Part shown: in pieces, positions 1-8,264 of the stretch
Position numbering within the stretch: position 1 is the first letter of the stretch
Layout: each line of letters starts with the position of its first letter
DNA from: Candidatus Kapaibacterium sp.
GTDB taxonomy: Bacteria; Bacteroidota; Ignavibacteria; Kapaibacteriales; UBA2268
Direction of reading: 5' to 3'
DNA: 64,000 bases
Assembly (NCBI GenBank): GCA_026390695.1
Contig: JAPLFL010000118.1
Coordinates: forward strand, 146,063 to 210,062
The notes under the pieces: generated by a model
The model's input: only the letters and a program-made list of their open reading frames with translations
The model's database searches: none
Told to the model about the DNA's origin: nothing
Program-made: the position numbers and the translations under genes

Positions 1-434
1 GAGCTCCTATGATTGTGAAAAATGAACCCAAGGATCAAGCGTTAATGAGAGCAGTGCAGCTTCTTGAAAAGGTCGGATTAGGAACATTTGTAAATCGGTA
101 CCCATATCAACTTTCAGGTGGTCAAGCGCAAAGAGTTGCCATAGCACGCGCATTGGCGATGAATCCTCAGGTAATGCTCTATGATGAGCCTACCTCTGCT
201 CTGGATCCTGAATTAGTCGAAGAAGTTCTGCAAGTGATGATCAAACTCCATGAAGAAGGAATGACTCAGATTATTGTCACTCATGCTATGAATTTTGCTC
301 GTACTGCATCTGATCGGATTATTTATATGGAAGATGGTAAAATCATTGAAATAGATGCACCAGAAGATCTTTTTAACAATCCTAAGGATGAAAGAACAAA
401 ACAATATTTAAAAATATCATCATTAAACACATGA
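1..434 (+). CDS. Polar amino-acid ABC importer, ATP-binding subunit (C-terminal part; runs off left edge)
   Basis: C-terminal half of a GlnQ/HisP-type ATPase that powers uptake of polar amino acids at the inner membrane. Visible are the ABC signature LSGGQAQR, the Walker B stretch [14 protein letters not shown] and the switch histidine in IVTHAM. The Walker A half lies outside the window. The ATG at position 9 is an internal methionine: the two codons before it are open and read on in frame with the usual family sequence, so this is a partial gene. Its stop overlaps the next gene's start (ATGA at 431-434), which means one operon with the fused binding-protein/permease downstream. The substrate cannot be read from the sequence. 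Confidence 0.93.
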   Translation, partial: APMIVKNEPKDQALMRAVQLLEKVGLGTFVNRYPYQLSGGQAQRVAIARALAMNPQVMLYDEPTSALDPELVEEVLQVMIKLHEEGMTQIIVTHAMNFARTASDRIIYMEDGKIIEIDAPEDLFNNPKDERTKQYLKISSLNT

Positions 435-1939
435 AAAAAGAAATACCAAATATTATCATTGCAACCATAGCAATCCTTTTGCTATCAATAATTAGTTCTT
501 TCTCTCAAAAACCTGCAGAATTACGATGGGCTGCTGATCTTGGGCCACCTTTTGTTTTTATGGACAAGGATAATCCTGATAGAATTATCGGATTTGAAAT
601 GGATATTGTTACTGCCATTGCGCGTGAAATGGGCAGGACAGCAGTTTTGGTTCAAAACGCATGGGATGGGCTTATTCCGGGTTTCAACCGCAATGATTAC
701 GATATTATTGTAAACGGAATGGAAATAACAAATGATAGAATGAAGGTCGTTAACTTCTCTGATCCTTATTATATCACTTATGAACAAGTTATTGTGCGCA
801 AAGATCAGCAGGGAATCGAATACTTCGAGAATCTGATTGGGAAAAAAGTAGGTACATTGAATAATTCTTATGCTGAAAAGATAATGAATGTTAAAGGCGG
901 TATAAACGTTAAAAGTTATGAGAGTGAATCAAATGCTCTTGAAGACCTTAGATTAAAACGAATTGATGCAGTGTTGATTGACGCTCCTGTGGCCATATAC
1001 TATCTAAAAGGAGATTCTTCATTAAAATTTTCCGGTGGCCCAATCGGACAAATTTCTTATGGAATCGCGATAAGAAAAAAAGATACTTTGCTGCTAAAGG
1101 AAGTCAATGCAGCTCTTACAAGAATGTCGCAAAGAGGCGATCTGAAGCGCATTTTGAGTTCTTGGGGTATGTGGAATGATTATATGGAAAAACGCTATAA
1201 TGTGAATAAACCATCCGAAAGCGTAAAGGATACACATGAAATTTCTGATAATTCAAGAAAAACTGATTCGTTGACTTTTCAATGGTATTTGAAAATTCTG
1301 CCTAAATTTCTTGAAGGAGCTATGATCACACTGGGTTTATCGATTTTGTCAATGATTTTAGCGATTATTCTCGGATTAATTATTGCACTATTGAGAGTGT
1401 ATGGTGGCCCTTTTCTATCACGAATTGCCATTATTTATATAGAAGTTATTCGCGGTACTCCGCTTCTGATGCAATTATTTTTAATATATTACGCTCTTCC
1501 TAAAGTAACCGGCATTAGTATTGAACCATTTCTGGCTGCTATTCTTGGTCTTGGCCTAAATTATGCTGCTTATGAAGCCGAGAATTACCGTGCTGGATTA
1601 TTTTCTGTCCCAAAAGGACAAATGGAAGCTGCCCTGTCGCTTGGAATGCGCCGTCGTCAGGCATTAAGATACATTATTATTCCGCAGGCTATCCGATTAG
1701 TTATACCACCGATGACTAATGACTTTATTTCGCTTCTGAAGGACTCATCGCTGGTTTCAGTAATTACTATGGTTGAATTGACAAAAATCTACAATCAAGT
1801 GGCTGCAACAAGTTTTGATTACTTCGGAACAGGACTAATTGTAGCTGCAATTTATCTTCTTCTTGGATTGCCATTTGTTAGATTATCAAAATATGCTGAA
1901 AAGAAATTTTCAGTTGAAAAGAAAAAATTTAGTATTTAA
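431..1939 (+). CDS. Amino-acid ABC transporter, fused substrate-binding protein and permease
   Basis: A 502-residue fusion. Residues 1-25 form a signal/anchor segment. Residues ~30-250 are a periplasmic amino-acid-binding domain (SBP_bac_3 type, ending near SWGMW). After a polar linker, residues ~290-495 are a HisM/GlnP-type permease with several membrane helices and the EAA loop ([16 protein letters not shown], about residue 400) that docks the ATPase. Its start overlaps the ATPase stop by four bases, so the two proteins would make a complete importer. Fusions of this kind are known in GlnP-like systems, where the binding domain is tethered to the channel. Substrate unknown; a polar amino acid is the family expectation. 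Confidence 0.92.
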   Translation: MKKEIPNIIIATIAILLLSIISSFSQKPAELRWAADLGPPFVFMDKDNPDRIIGFEMDIVTAIAREMGRTAVLVQNAWDGLIPGFNRNDYDIIVNGMEITNDRMKVVNFSDPYYITYEQVIVRKDQQGIEYFENLIGKKVGTLNNSYAEKIMNVKGGINVKSYESESNALEDLRLKRIDAVLIDAPVAIYYLKGDSSLKFSGGPIGQISYGIAIRKKDTLLLKEVNAALTRMSQRGDLKRILSSWGMWNDYMEKRYNVNKPSESVKDTHEISDNSRKTDSLTFQWYLKILPKFLEGAMITLGLSILSMILAIILGLIIALLRVYGGPFLSRIAIIYIEVIRGTPLLMQLFLIYYALPKVTGISIEPFLAAILGLGLNYAAYEAENYRAGLFSVPKGQMEAALSLGMRRRQALRYIIIPQAIRLVIPPMTNDFISLLKDSSLVSVITMVELTKIYNQVAATSFDYFGTGLIVAAIYLLLGLPFVRLSKYAEKKFSVEKKKFSI

Positions 1940-1950
1940 AAGGAAGCATT

Positions 1951-3363
1951 ATTATAAATCAGGAATTAATTAATCTTGAAATAGATTCTATCGGTTTTGA
2001 AGGAGTTGCTGTAGGACGGCGTGAAGGAATGGTTCATTTTGTAAAATGGGCAGTTCCCGGCGATACGGTTGAAGCTCAAATTCAAAGAAAAAAAAATAAT
2101 TATATCGAATCCAATCTTGTTAGTGTTTTAAAACCTTCCGAGTACAGAATTGATCCGAAGTGCAAATACTTTAGTGACTGTGGCGGCTGCTCTTGGCAAA
2201 ATCTCATTTATACCGAGCAATTAAATTGGAAGAAAAAGCATATAAACGATGCTTTTACTCGTTTGGCTCATTTGGAAATTCCGATTCTTCATGATACACT
2301 TGAATCACCTAAAGTTTTTAATTATCGTAATAAAATGGAATTTTCATTCTCTCCGCTCCGATGGCTGACAAAGAGTGAAATAAATACTGACGAAATTATC
2401 GAAAATAAACATTTTGCTCTTGGATTGCATGTTTCAGGGCGCTATGATAAAATTATTGATATCGACCAATGCCATATACATGCTGAAATCGGGAATGAAA
2501 TATTAAGAGCAGTTAAACAAAAGGCAATTGAATTAGATGTAGAGCCATTTCACCAAACAAAGTATCATGGATTTCTGAAGAATCTGATTATTCGCACAAC
2601 ATGCTATAATGATGGACTGATGATAGTTTTACTAACAAAAAAGCCATATAATCAGAACTGTACTGATTTTATGCACTGGATTCAAAATGATTTTCCAAAG
2701 ATGTTCCCTCAAATAGATTCCCTTGTCTGTGCTGAAAATGATACAACAAATCCTACAGCCATTGGAGAGATAACTTTTACATATGGCAACGAATTTATTT
2801 ATGAAGATATTCTTGGGATTAAATACAGAATATCACCATTTTCATTTTTTCAAACAAATTCATTTCAGTTAGAAAGATTCATTTCAAAAATTGTCGAAAT
2901 GGCGCATCTGACGACTGATATGATCGTTTGGGATTTATATTGCGGTACAGGATCAATCACACTACCTGTAGCTCGATTAGTTAATCAAGTCTATGGTTTG
3001 GAGCTTGCAGCAAGTTCAGTTGCGGATGCAAAGCTAAATGCCGAAATTAATGAAATAAATAATGTTAAATTCAATGCTTGTGATTTGCATAAAAAGCAAA
3101 TCCCGAATGATCTATTGGCACTACCACAGCCGGATTTGGTAATTGTTGATCCTCCAAGAGCAGGTATGCATAAAAATGTAGTCAATCATATACTTGCTTC
3201 GGGCGCTAAAGCTATTGTTTACGTTAGCTGCAATCCTGCTACACAGGCACGTGATTGTGAATTATTATCGGAATCATATCGGTTAACCGAAATTCAGCCA
3301 GTTGATATGTTCCCACACACATTTCACATTGAATCGATAGCAAGACTGGAACTGAGGAATTAA
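1951..3363 (+). CDS. rlmD: 23S rRNA (uracil-5-)-methyltransferase, RlmD/TrmA family, non-canonical start
   Basis: SAM-dependent RNA m5U methyltransferase. In order: an N-terminal TRAM RNA-binding domain, a [4Fe-4S] cysteine set (C-x5-C-x2-C in CKYFSDCGGC near residue 71, with a later Cys in QCHIH) as in RlmD, the SAM loop DLYCGTGS (~327), DPPRAG (~400) and the catalytic Cys in YVSCNPAT (~426). The first ATG, at 2029, lies inside the TRAM domain; the domain is coded in frame upstream to about 1954, after a Shine-Dalgarno-like AAGGAAG (1940-1946). No ATG, GTG or TTG exists there, only ATT (1948, 1951) and ATA (1954). I placed the start at ATT 1951; the exact codon is uncertain. Stop codons abut those of the convergent gene. 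Confidence 0.85.
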   Translation: MINQELINLEIDSIGFEGVAVGRREGMVHFVKWAVPGDTVEAQIQRKKNNYIESNLVSVLKPSEYRIDPKCKYFSDCGGCSWQNLIYTEQLNWKKKHINDAFTRLAHLEIPILHDTLESPKVFNYRNKMEFSFSPLRWLTKSEINTDEIIENKHFALGLHVSGRYDKIIDIDQCHIHAEIGNEILRAVKQKAIELDVEPFHQTKYHGFLKNLIIRTTCYNDGLMIVLLTKKPYNQNCTDFMHWIQNDFPKMFPQIDSLVCAENDTTNPTAIGEITFTYGNEFIYEDILGIKYRISPFSFFQTNSFQLERFISKIVEMAHLTTDMIVWDLYCGTGSITLPVARLVNQVYGLELAASSVADAKLNAEINEINNVKFNACDLHKKQIPNDLLALPQPDLVIVDPPRAGMHKNVVNHILASGAKAIVYVSCNPATQARDCELLSESYRLTEIQPVDMFPHTFHIESIARLELRN

Positions 3364-5163
3364 TTATTTATTAGATTTTAATTTTATGTAAATTCCAGCT
3401 CGAAAACTATTTATACTGTTAATATTATCGTCCCTGACATTTAGTGATGTGAACAAAAACATAACTCTAAAAATTTGATTTTCAGATTTAAATAAAAATT
3501 GGTCTTGGTTGGAATTAAATTGGGAATCACCGATTTTCAGGTTTAATGAGTCAAGAATATCAGAGTATTTTATAGATAATTCCGAACCTTTGATTTGAGT
3601 TATGGATAGTACTATGGCAGAATCCGAACCTTTGTTGATATTGAAATCGTATTGATAACCTATCTTGTATAATTTATTATCAGAAGGAGGTTTTACCTGC
3701 TTTTTATCATAATTATAATAAATTAGATAATTATAATCATTAATATTCTTTAGGTCTATTGAAGAAGTTAATTTGTAAATATTAATATCAATCGGACGAT
3801 GATTTGATTTTGTATAAATTAAAAAACTATTTATGATTTGATCAGATTTAAGTGAATCATTAATTAATTTTCTATCGAAATCTGTTCTTTCAGAAAGCCA
3901 TTTTTTCAATCCACTCAGTTTATGTGAAAATTCCAGATAATTGATTATCGAGCTGATGTCATTGTAAACATCGCCTTCAACCTTGTTTTTGACGATTTTG
4001 TTTTTTATTATTCTTCCATTAGTAGATAATATTCTATCGAGTCTGTTTATCTGACTGGCTTCTGATATTGAAATTGCGCTCCAAGGGCCAATGACACTAA
4101 GAAAAGAAATAATAGCCAATGCAATAGGAATCAGTCTTATATTTTGATTTTTTAAGAAAATAAAGTAAAAGCTCGTCAGGTAGAGGCTGAAGTTTATCAG
4201 AAGCATAAAATATCGGTTTTCAGTAATTCCGTAGGCTGAAATTCGGGTGATAATCGCAATTGACATTAATAATAATAACGGAACCATAGTGATAAAAAAC
4301 CACTTTAAAAACGCTTTTATCCACTTACTTGATATATCTGCCCTCAGTGGATATAAAAACAGAAATACAAGGATTCCAAGCCCTCCATAGACCGAAACAA
4401 GACTTGATACCCAGCCGTTTGGTAACTGCCAACTGATTAGAATTTTAAAAAGGTAAACATAAAGTATAATAAGATATAATCCTGAAATTCCGAATAAGAT
4501 ATATTGAACAAAAACTTTCAATGCTTTATTGAATTTTATTTCAGCATTAATCGACTCTTTAATAGTTGGAATGCCGCTTAGAAAGATGATTGTACCGATA
4601 AATCCAGTCAGAAAAATAAAATTATCCTGATAAATTTCTTTACTCCAATGAACATTAAATAAATTTTCAATAGCTGCTATTGCCAGGCTCAGTCCTGACC
4701 AAAGAATGAATACATAGAATCCGGATAATAGAAGCCTTAACAAAACTGTTTTATTAAACTGCCAAAAGTCAGACTGTGAGCCGCCTCTTGCCGAGAATGA
4801 AATAGAAAATAAAGAGTGAGTAGCTATGACAAACAACCAAAACCTATAAAACTGTGCCGGATATAAATCAATATTGAAATAATAAATAATCAGTAAAATT
4901 ATTAATATCAACAACAGGATGGAACGGCTTTGAATCTTCCTTAATCGGCATTCAGTAAAAATATGGTAAGCAGAAAACAAAGAAATTCCAAGGTAAGAGA
5001 TCATCATAATTTTTGTAAGAAATTCGTGTGAGGATTCCTTAGAATATTCAATTGAGTAAATTGCTATAATCGTGGCTATAATAGCAGATAAAATAGCAAA
5101 AGGAAATCTTTTGAAGGTAGGTGTTAAAGAGTGAAAAGCGGATTTTACAGAATATTGAATCAT
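3364..5163 (-). CDS. DUF4153-type integral membrane protein
   Basis: A polytopic inner-membrane protein of about 599 residues. The first two thirds contain roughly ten to twelve hydrophobic helices; the last ~200 residues are soluble and polar. The segment with WSGLSLAIAAIENLF and the repeated hydrophobic pairs match DUF4153, a family of unknown function common in Bacteroidota and relatives. The reading frame is open to an ATG at 5190, but I prefer the ATG at 5163 (protein starting MIQYSVKS), because it is preceded by a GGAAAA stretch and 5190 has no ribosome-binding site. It lies just after the rpsD terminator, so it probably has its own promoter, and is convergent with the methyltransferase with no gap. 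Confidence 0.8.
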   Translation of the reverse strand: MIQYSVKSAFHSLTPTFKRFPFAILSAIIATIIAIYSIEYSKESSHEFLTKIMMISYLGISLFSAYHIFTECRLRKIQSRSILLLILIILLIIYYFNIDLYPAQFYRFWLFVIATHSLFSISFSARGGSQSDFWQFNKTVLLRLLLSGFYVFILWSGLSLAIAAIENLFNVHWSKEIYQDNFIFLTGFIGTIIFLSGIPTIKESINAEIKFNKALKVFVQYILFGISGLYLIILYVYLFKILISWQLPNGWVSSLVSVYGGLGILVFLFLYPLRADISSKWIKAFLKWFFITMVPLLLLMSIAIITRISAYGITENRYFMLLINFSLYLTSFYFIFLKNQNIRLIPIALAIISFLSVIGPWSAISISEASQINRLDRILSTNGRIIKNKIVKNKVEGDVYNDISSIINYLEFSHKLSGLKKWLSERTDFDRKLINDSLKSDQIINSFLIYTKSNHRPIDINIYKLTSSIDLKNINDYNYLIYYNYDKKQVKPPSDNKLYKIGYQYDFNINKGSDSAIVLSITQIKGSELSIKYSDILDSLNLKIGDSQFNSNQDQFLFKSENQIFRVMFLFTSLNVRDDNINSINSFRAGIYIKLKSNK

Positions 5164-5215
5164 GATTTTCCACAAACAATTAATAGTCATAATTCAATAT
5201 AATGAAAAAAAAGAA

Positions 5216-5237
5216 AGCCGAAAACTTCTTTTCGGCT
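5216..5237 (-). terminator. Rho-independent terminator of rpsD
   Basis: A perfect 9-bp stem (AGCCGAAAA / TTTTCGGCT) with a 4-base loop. Read on the minus strand it is followed by a run of eight T, 45 bases after the rpsD stop. This fits an intrinsic terminator separating rpsD from the DUF4153 gene. Confidence 0.85.
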
Positions 5238-5281
5238 GCTTTATAAATTTATTAGGGTAATTTAGATAATAAACATCACGA

Positions 5282-5884
5282 CTAACGTGAGTAGAACTCG
5301 ATTACCAGTGGTACTTCGCATTGAACAGGTACGTCTTCACGAGAAGGTACGTTTAAATATTTTGAAGTAAAATCAGCTTTTGAAACTGATAAATATTCAG
5401 GAGCGGCTGAGTTTCTAATAGATTCCTGAAAACAATCGAGTTTCTTGCTCTTTTCGCGCACTGAAACAATATCGTTTGGTATTAAGTGGAAAGATGGAAT
5501 ATCAACCTTTTTCCCGTTGACATAAATATGACCATGCTTTACATATTGACGAGCTGCATAAATAGTGCGGGCAAGACCTGAACGATAAACAATAGCATCT
5601 AATCTTGATTCCAATAACTGAACTAACAAGTCACCGGTATTACCAGTAAGGTGTGATGCTTGTTTGTAATAATTAAGCATCTGTTTTTCAACAAGATTAT
5701 ATTGAAGTCTTAAACGTTGCTTTTCTAAAAGCTGACGACCGTAGTCTGACTGCTTTGCACGTCTTTTAAGAGCTCCATGCTGACCGGGAGGATTTGGTTT
5801 ACGTTGGGTAACTTTACCTGCCTTTGGAGTCATATTTATCCCGATTTTACGAGAAAGTTTTACTTTAGGGCCTGAGTAGTTCAT
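5282..5884 (-). CDS. rpsD: 30S ribosomal protein S4, stand-alone copy
   Basis: 200 residues, the normal S4 length. The N-terminal domain has PPGQHG and LLEKQ, and the S4 RNA-binding domain lies at ~93-132 (from [10 protein letters not shown] to [15 protein letters not shown]). It ends VIEFYSR as S4 does. S4 nucleates assembly of the 30S body and binds 16S rRNA. The N-terminus has no zinc-binding cysteines, so it is the zinc-free form. The gene sits alone, not in the usual rpsM-rpsK-rpsD-rpoA-rplQ string, with its own terminator at 5216-5237. Whether another rpsD exists elsewhere cannot be known from this window. Confidence 0.96.
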   Translation of the reverse strand: MNYSGPKVKLSRKIGINMTPKAGKVTQRKPNPPGQHGALKRRAKQSDYGRQLLEKQRLRLQYNLVEKQMLNYYKQASHLTGNTGDLLVQLLESRLDAIVYRSGLARTIYAARQYVKHGHIYVNGKKVDIPSFHLIPNDIVSVREKSKKLDCFQESIRNSAAPEYLSVSKADFTSKYLNVPSREDVPVQCEVPLVIEFYSR

Positions 5885-6002
5885 GTTTTCCTATGAAATT
5901 TTATGTTAATAATTATCTACTAATTCTTCAGTTTCTTTATTTTTCAAATCAAAGAACTTCAAAAATAACTATTTTTCTTAATATAACAAAAACATTACAA
6001 CA

Positions 6003-6686
6003 TTATTTATAAATAATAGGGTCGGAAATTGATGCCGCTTCAAAACCACGCAAGCGAAGCAGACATGAATCACATTCTCCACAAGCTGCATCAGAATCAG
6101 TATAGCAGCTCCATGTTAATTCAAAAGGTACGTTTAATTTATACCCTGTTTCAACAACTTCCTTTTTTGTTAAATCAATTAACGGAGTAAAAATAATAAT
6201 TTTCGTTTCGGGTTTGGTTCCAAGTTCAATGGTTTTTTCAAAAGCCTCGAAGAATGTTTTTCGACAATCTGGATATCCGCTCGAATCTTGTTCGATTGCT
6301 CCTATAAAGATTGCACTGGCACTTATAACTTCTGCCCAACTTGTAGCTATAGCAAGTATATTTGCATTTCTGAATGGTACATAACTATTAGGGATTGATG
6401 CTTGCTTAAAATCGGTACCTACAACTTGGATATTTTTATCAGTGAGGCTGGAACCGCCGATCTGTGCTAAATGATCAATATTTGTTATTAATGTTTGTTT
6501 AATATGATAAAATTTGCATAAATTATTAAAAGCAGTTAGTTCGCGGCTTTCAGTGCGCTGACCGTAATTTAAATGCAAAGCAGCCAATTCAAATCCTTGA
6601 TCCTGAGCAATAGCCGCACAAACAGCAGAGTCCATCCCTCCGCTCAATAGCACCACAGCTAAAGGTCTTTCAGTTATCAATTTCAT
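6003..6686 (-). CDS. queC: 7-cyano-7-deazaguanine (preQ0) synthase
   Basis: Converts 7-carboxy-7-deazaguanine to preQ0 using ATP and ammonia, a step in queuosine tRNA modification. The PP-loop SGGMDS is at residues 15-20, and the C-terminal zinc site C-x7-C-x2-C-x2-C is at Cys194, 202, 205 and 208 (WSCYTDSDAACGECDSC). Length 227 is normal. The start overlaps the end of the upstream yjbQ-like gene by 17 bases, so the two are translated from one message with yebC. The other pathway genes (queD, queE, queF) are not in the window. Confidence 0.96.
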   Translation of the reverse strand: MKLITERPLAVVLLSGGMDSAVCAAIAQDQGFELAALHLNYGQRTESRELTAFNNLCKFYHIKQTLITNIDHLAQIGGSSLTDKNIQVVGTDFKQASIPNSYVPFRNANILAIATSWAEVISASAIFIGAIEQDSSGYPDCRKTFFEAFEKTIELGTKPETKIIIFTPLIDLTKKEVVETGYKLNVPFELTWSCYTDSDAACGECDSCLLRLRGFEAASISDPIIYK

Positions 6687-7104
6687 CTCCGATTATAGTT
6701 GCTGTAAATTTGCGGGATCCGCCATGGTTCCTGTGTTCACATAGATAAATACCTTGCCATGTACCTAATTCAAATTTGCCGTTTCTTATAGGAACAACAA
6801 GACTGGCTCCCAGTATTGAGCTTTTAATATGTGATGTCATATCATCAGCTCCTTCGTCCAAATGCTTGTATAATTTATAATCTTCAGGAACAGTTCTGTT
6901 AAAAAATGTTTCAAAATCCTCTCTCACGGTAGGATCTGCATTTTCATTTATTGTTATTGAAGCACTGGTATGGTTAATAAAGATATTAATAATTCCATGT
7001 TTTATTGATTTCAGCTCAGGGAGCTGCGATTCAAGCTCGCGTGTAATTAAATGGAAGCCGCGTTTTTTTGGAGAAAGACTAAACTGATATTGGTAAATCC
7101 GCAT
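6670..7104 (-). CDS. yjbQ: YjbQ/UPF0047 family protein
   Basis: A 144-residue UPF0047 protein, the family formerly annotated as a secondary thiamin-phosphate synthase; its physiological role remains unclear. Recognisable family features are HTSASITINENADPTVR, HLDEGADDMTSHIK and the C-terminal GTWQGIYLCEHRNHGG, whose conserved histidines and glutamate line the presumed active site. The start codon follows the yebC stop directly (TAG at 7107-7105, ATG at 7104-7102), and the end overlaps queC by 17 bases, indicating tight translational coupling. Confidence 0.9.
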   Translation of the reverse strand: MRIYQYQFSLSPKKRGFHLITRELESQLPELKSIKHGIINIFINHTSASITINENADPTVREDFETFFNRTVPEDYKLYKHLDEGADDMTSHIKSSILGASLVVPIRNGKFELGTWQGIYLCEHRNHGGSRKFTATIIGDEIDN

Positions 7105-7857
7105 CTAATCGTCCAATTGATCGATTATATCTTCACTTATTTCAAAATTTGAAAAGACATTTTGTGAATCGTCATAATCTTCCATTATATCAATGAATTT
7201 TAGCAATCGTTTTGCATCGGTAATATTAGAAATCATTACAGTTTGCTTTGGAATATATTCAAATTTTATTTCACTAATTTCAAATTTCTTTTCCTGAAAA
7301 TATTTATTGACCACCGAAAGCATGTCCGGAGCGGCTATAATACGGGTTGTATCGTCATCATATTCCAAATCATCGGCACCGGATTCGAGCACATGTTCCA
7401 ATAATTCATCCTCAGATAAATTGTTTGTTTTAACAGTTAGTACGCTTTTTCTGTCAAAATTCCATGCAACTGAGTTAGCATCACCCATGTTTCCACCATA
7501 TTTTCCAAAAAGTGCTCTGATTTCAGAAACCGTACGGTTCCTGTTATCAGTCACTGTTTCAACGATAACGGCCACTCCAAGCGGTGCATAACCCTCATAA
7601 GTGATTTCGATGTATTGCAAACCTTCGATTTCACCTGTTCCCTTTTGAATTGCTCTCTTAACATTTTCTGAGGGCATATTAACGCTTTTGGCATTCTGTA
7701 CTGCAAGGCGTAATCTTGGATTAGCATCTACATCACCGCCACCTTCGCGTGCTGAAATTGTTATTTCTTTTCCAATTCTTGTAAAAACCTTACCTCTTTT
7801 GGCATCCTGAGCACCTTTACGATGTTTGATGTTAGCCCATTTACTATGACCGGACAT
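7105..7857 (-). CDS. yebC: YebC/PmpR (TACO1) family protein
   Basis: 250 residues starting MSGHSKWANIKHRKGAQDAK, the family's hallmark N-terminus, followed by the GNMGDANSVAWNF core. Members were long called probable transcriptional regulators; the mitochondrial homologue TACO1 and recent bacterial work point to helping ribosomes through difficult (proline-rich) stretches. It lies 60 bases after a 57-residue small gene and directly abuts yjbQ, giving a likely four-gene unit. It is often beside ruvC or queuosine genes in other bacteria; here the link to queC is seen. Confidence 0.95.
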   Translation of the reverse strand: MSGHSKWANIKHRKGAQDAKRGKVFTRIGKEITISAREGGGDVDANPRLRLAVQNAKSVNMPSENVKRAIQKGTGEIEGLQYIEITYEGYAPLGVAVIVETVTDNRNRTVSEIRALFGKYGGNMGDANSVAWNFDRKSVLTVKTNNLSEDELLEHVLESGADDLEYDDDTTRIIAAPDMLSVVNKYFQEKKFEISEIKFEYIPKQTVMISNITDAKRLLKFIDIMEDYDDSQNVFSNFEISEDIIDQLDD

Positions 7858-7917
7858 AAATTCCTCTGTTTCAATTTTATAAATTTATTATTTTTCTATT
7901 CTAATTATTATGTTAAA

Positions 7918-8091
7918 TTATTTCTTAATCTCATTAGGAGTGCCAATCCATTCATGAATCACCCGAAAAACCGATCGTTTATTTCTTTTTACCACTTCAT
8001 TAAGCTTCTCCCGTTCCTTCTCTGTTAAAGCCGATTTCGATTGAGGATCAATTAAAAGTGGTTTATCAGATTCAATTATCTTTGTTGGCAT
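7918..8091 (-). CDS. Small charged hypothetical protein, 57 residues
   Basis: A short open frame read by hand. It starts at an ATG (8091-8089) preceded by GGTGGAG, a good Shine-Dalgarno six bases away, and ends at TAA (7920-7918). The product begins MPTKIIESDKPLLIDPQSK, continues with a Lys/Glu-rich, probably helical stretch (LTEKEREKLNEVVKRNKRS), and ends in a more hydrophobic segment, FRVIHEWIGTPNEIKK. No membrane segment or signal peptide is visible. It lies 60 bases upstream of yebC on the same strand, so it probably heads that operon. I do not recognise the family. An overlapping plus-strand frame in this stretch lacks comparable signals and is not called. Confidence 0.65.
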   Translation of the reverse strand: MPTKIIESDKPLLIDPQSKSALTEKEREKLNEVVKRNKRSVFRVIHEWIGTPNEIKK

Positions 8092-8264
8092 ACAAACTCC
8101 ACCTTAACCAAATAAAAAATAATTTGGCACTTTTAAAAATGTAAATTTAACAAAAAATAAGATAATAGTTGAATTTAAAGAATTTCAGGTATGACCATTA
8201 TGTTTTCTCATTATTTACTTAAATTAATACTGAAATTTATTCCAAAATTTTTATAAAAATCAAA

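Noticed and set aside
9..434. Start of the first ABC ATPase at the ATG at position 9
   Set aside because: The frame is open upstream to the window edge and Walker A is missing, so this is an internal methionine of a truncated gene.
7822..8028. Plus-strand open frame over the yebC start region
   Set aside because: No ribosome-binding site; it overlaps yebC and the better-supported minus-strand small gene at 7918-8091.
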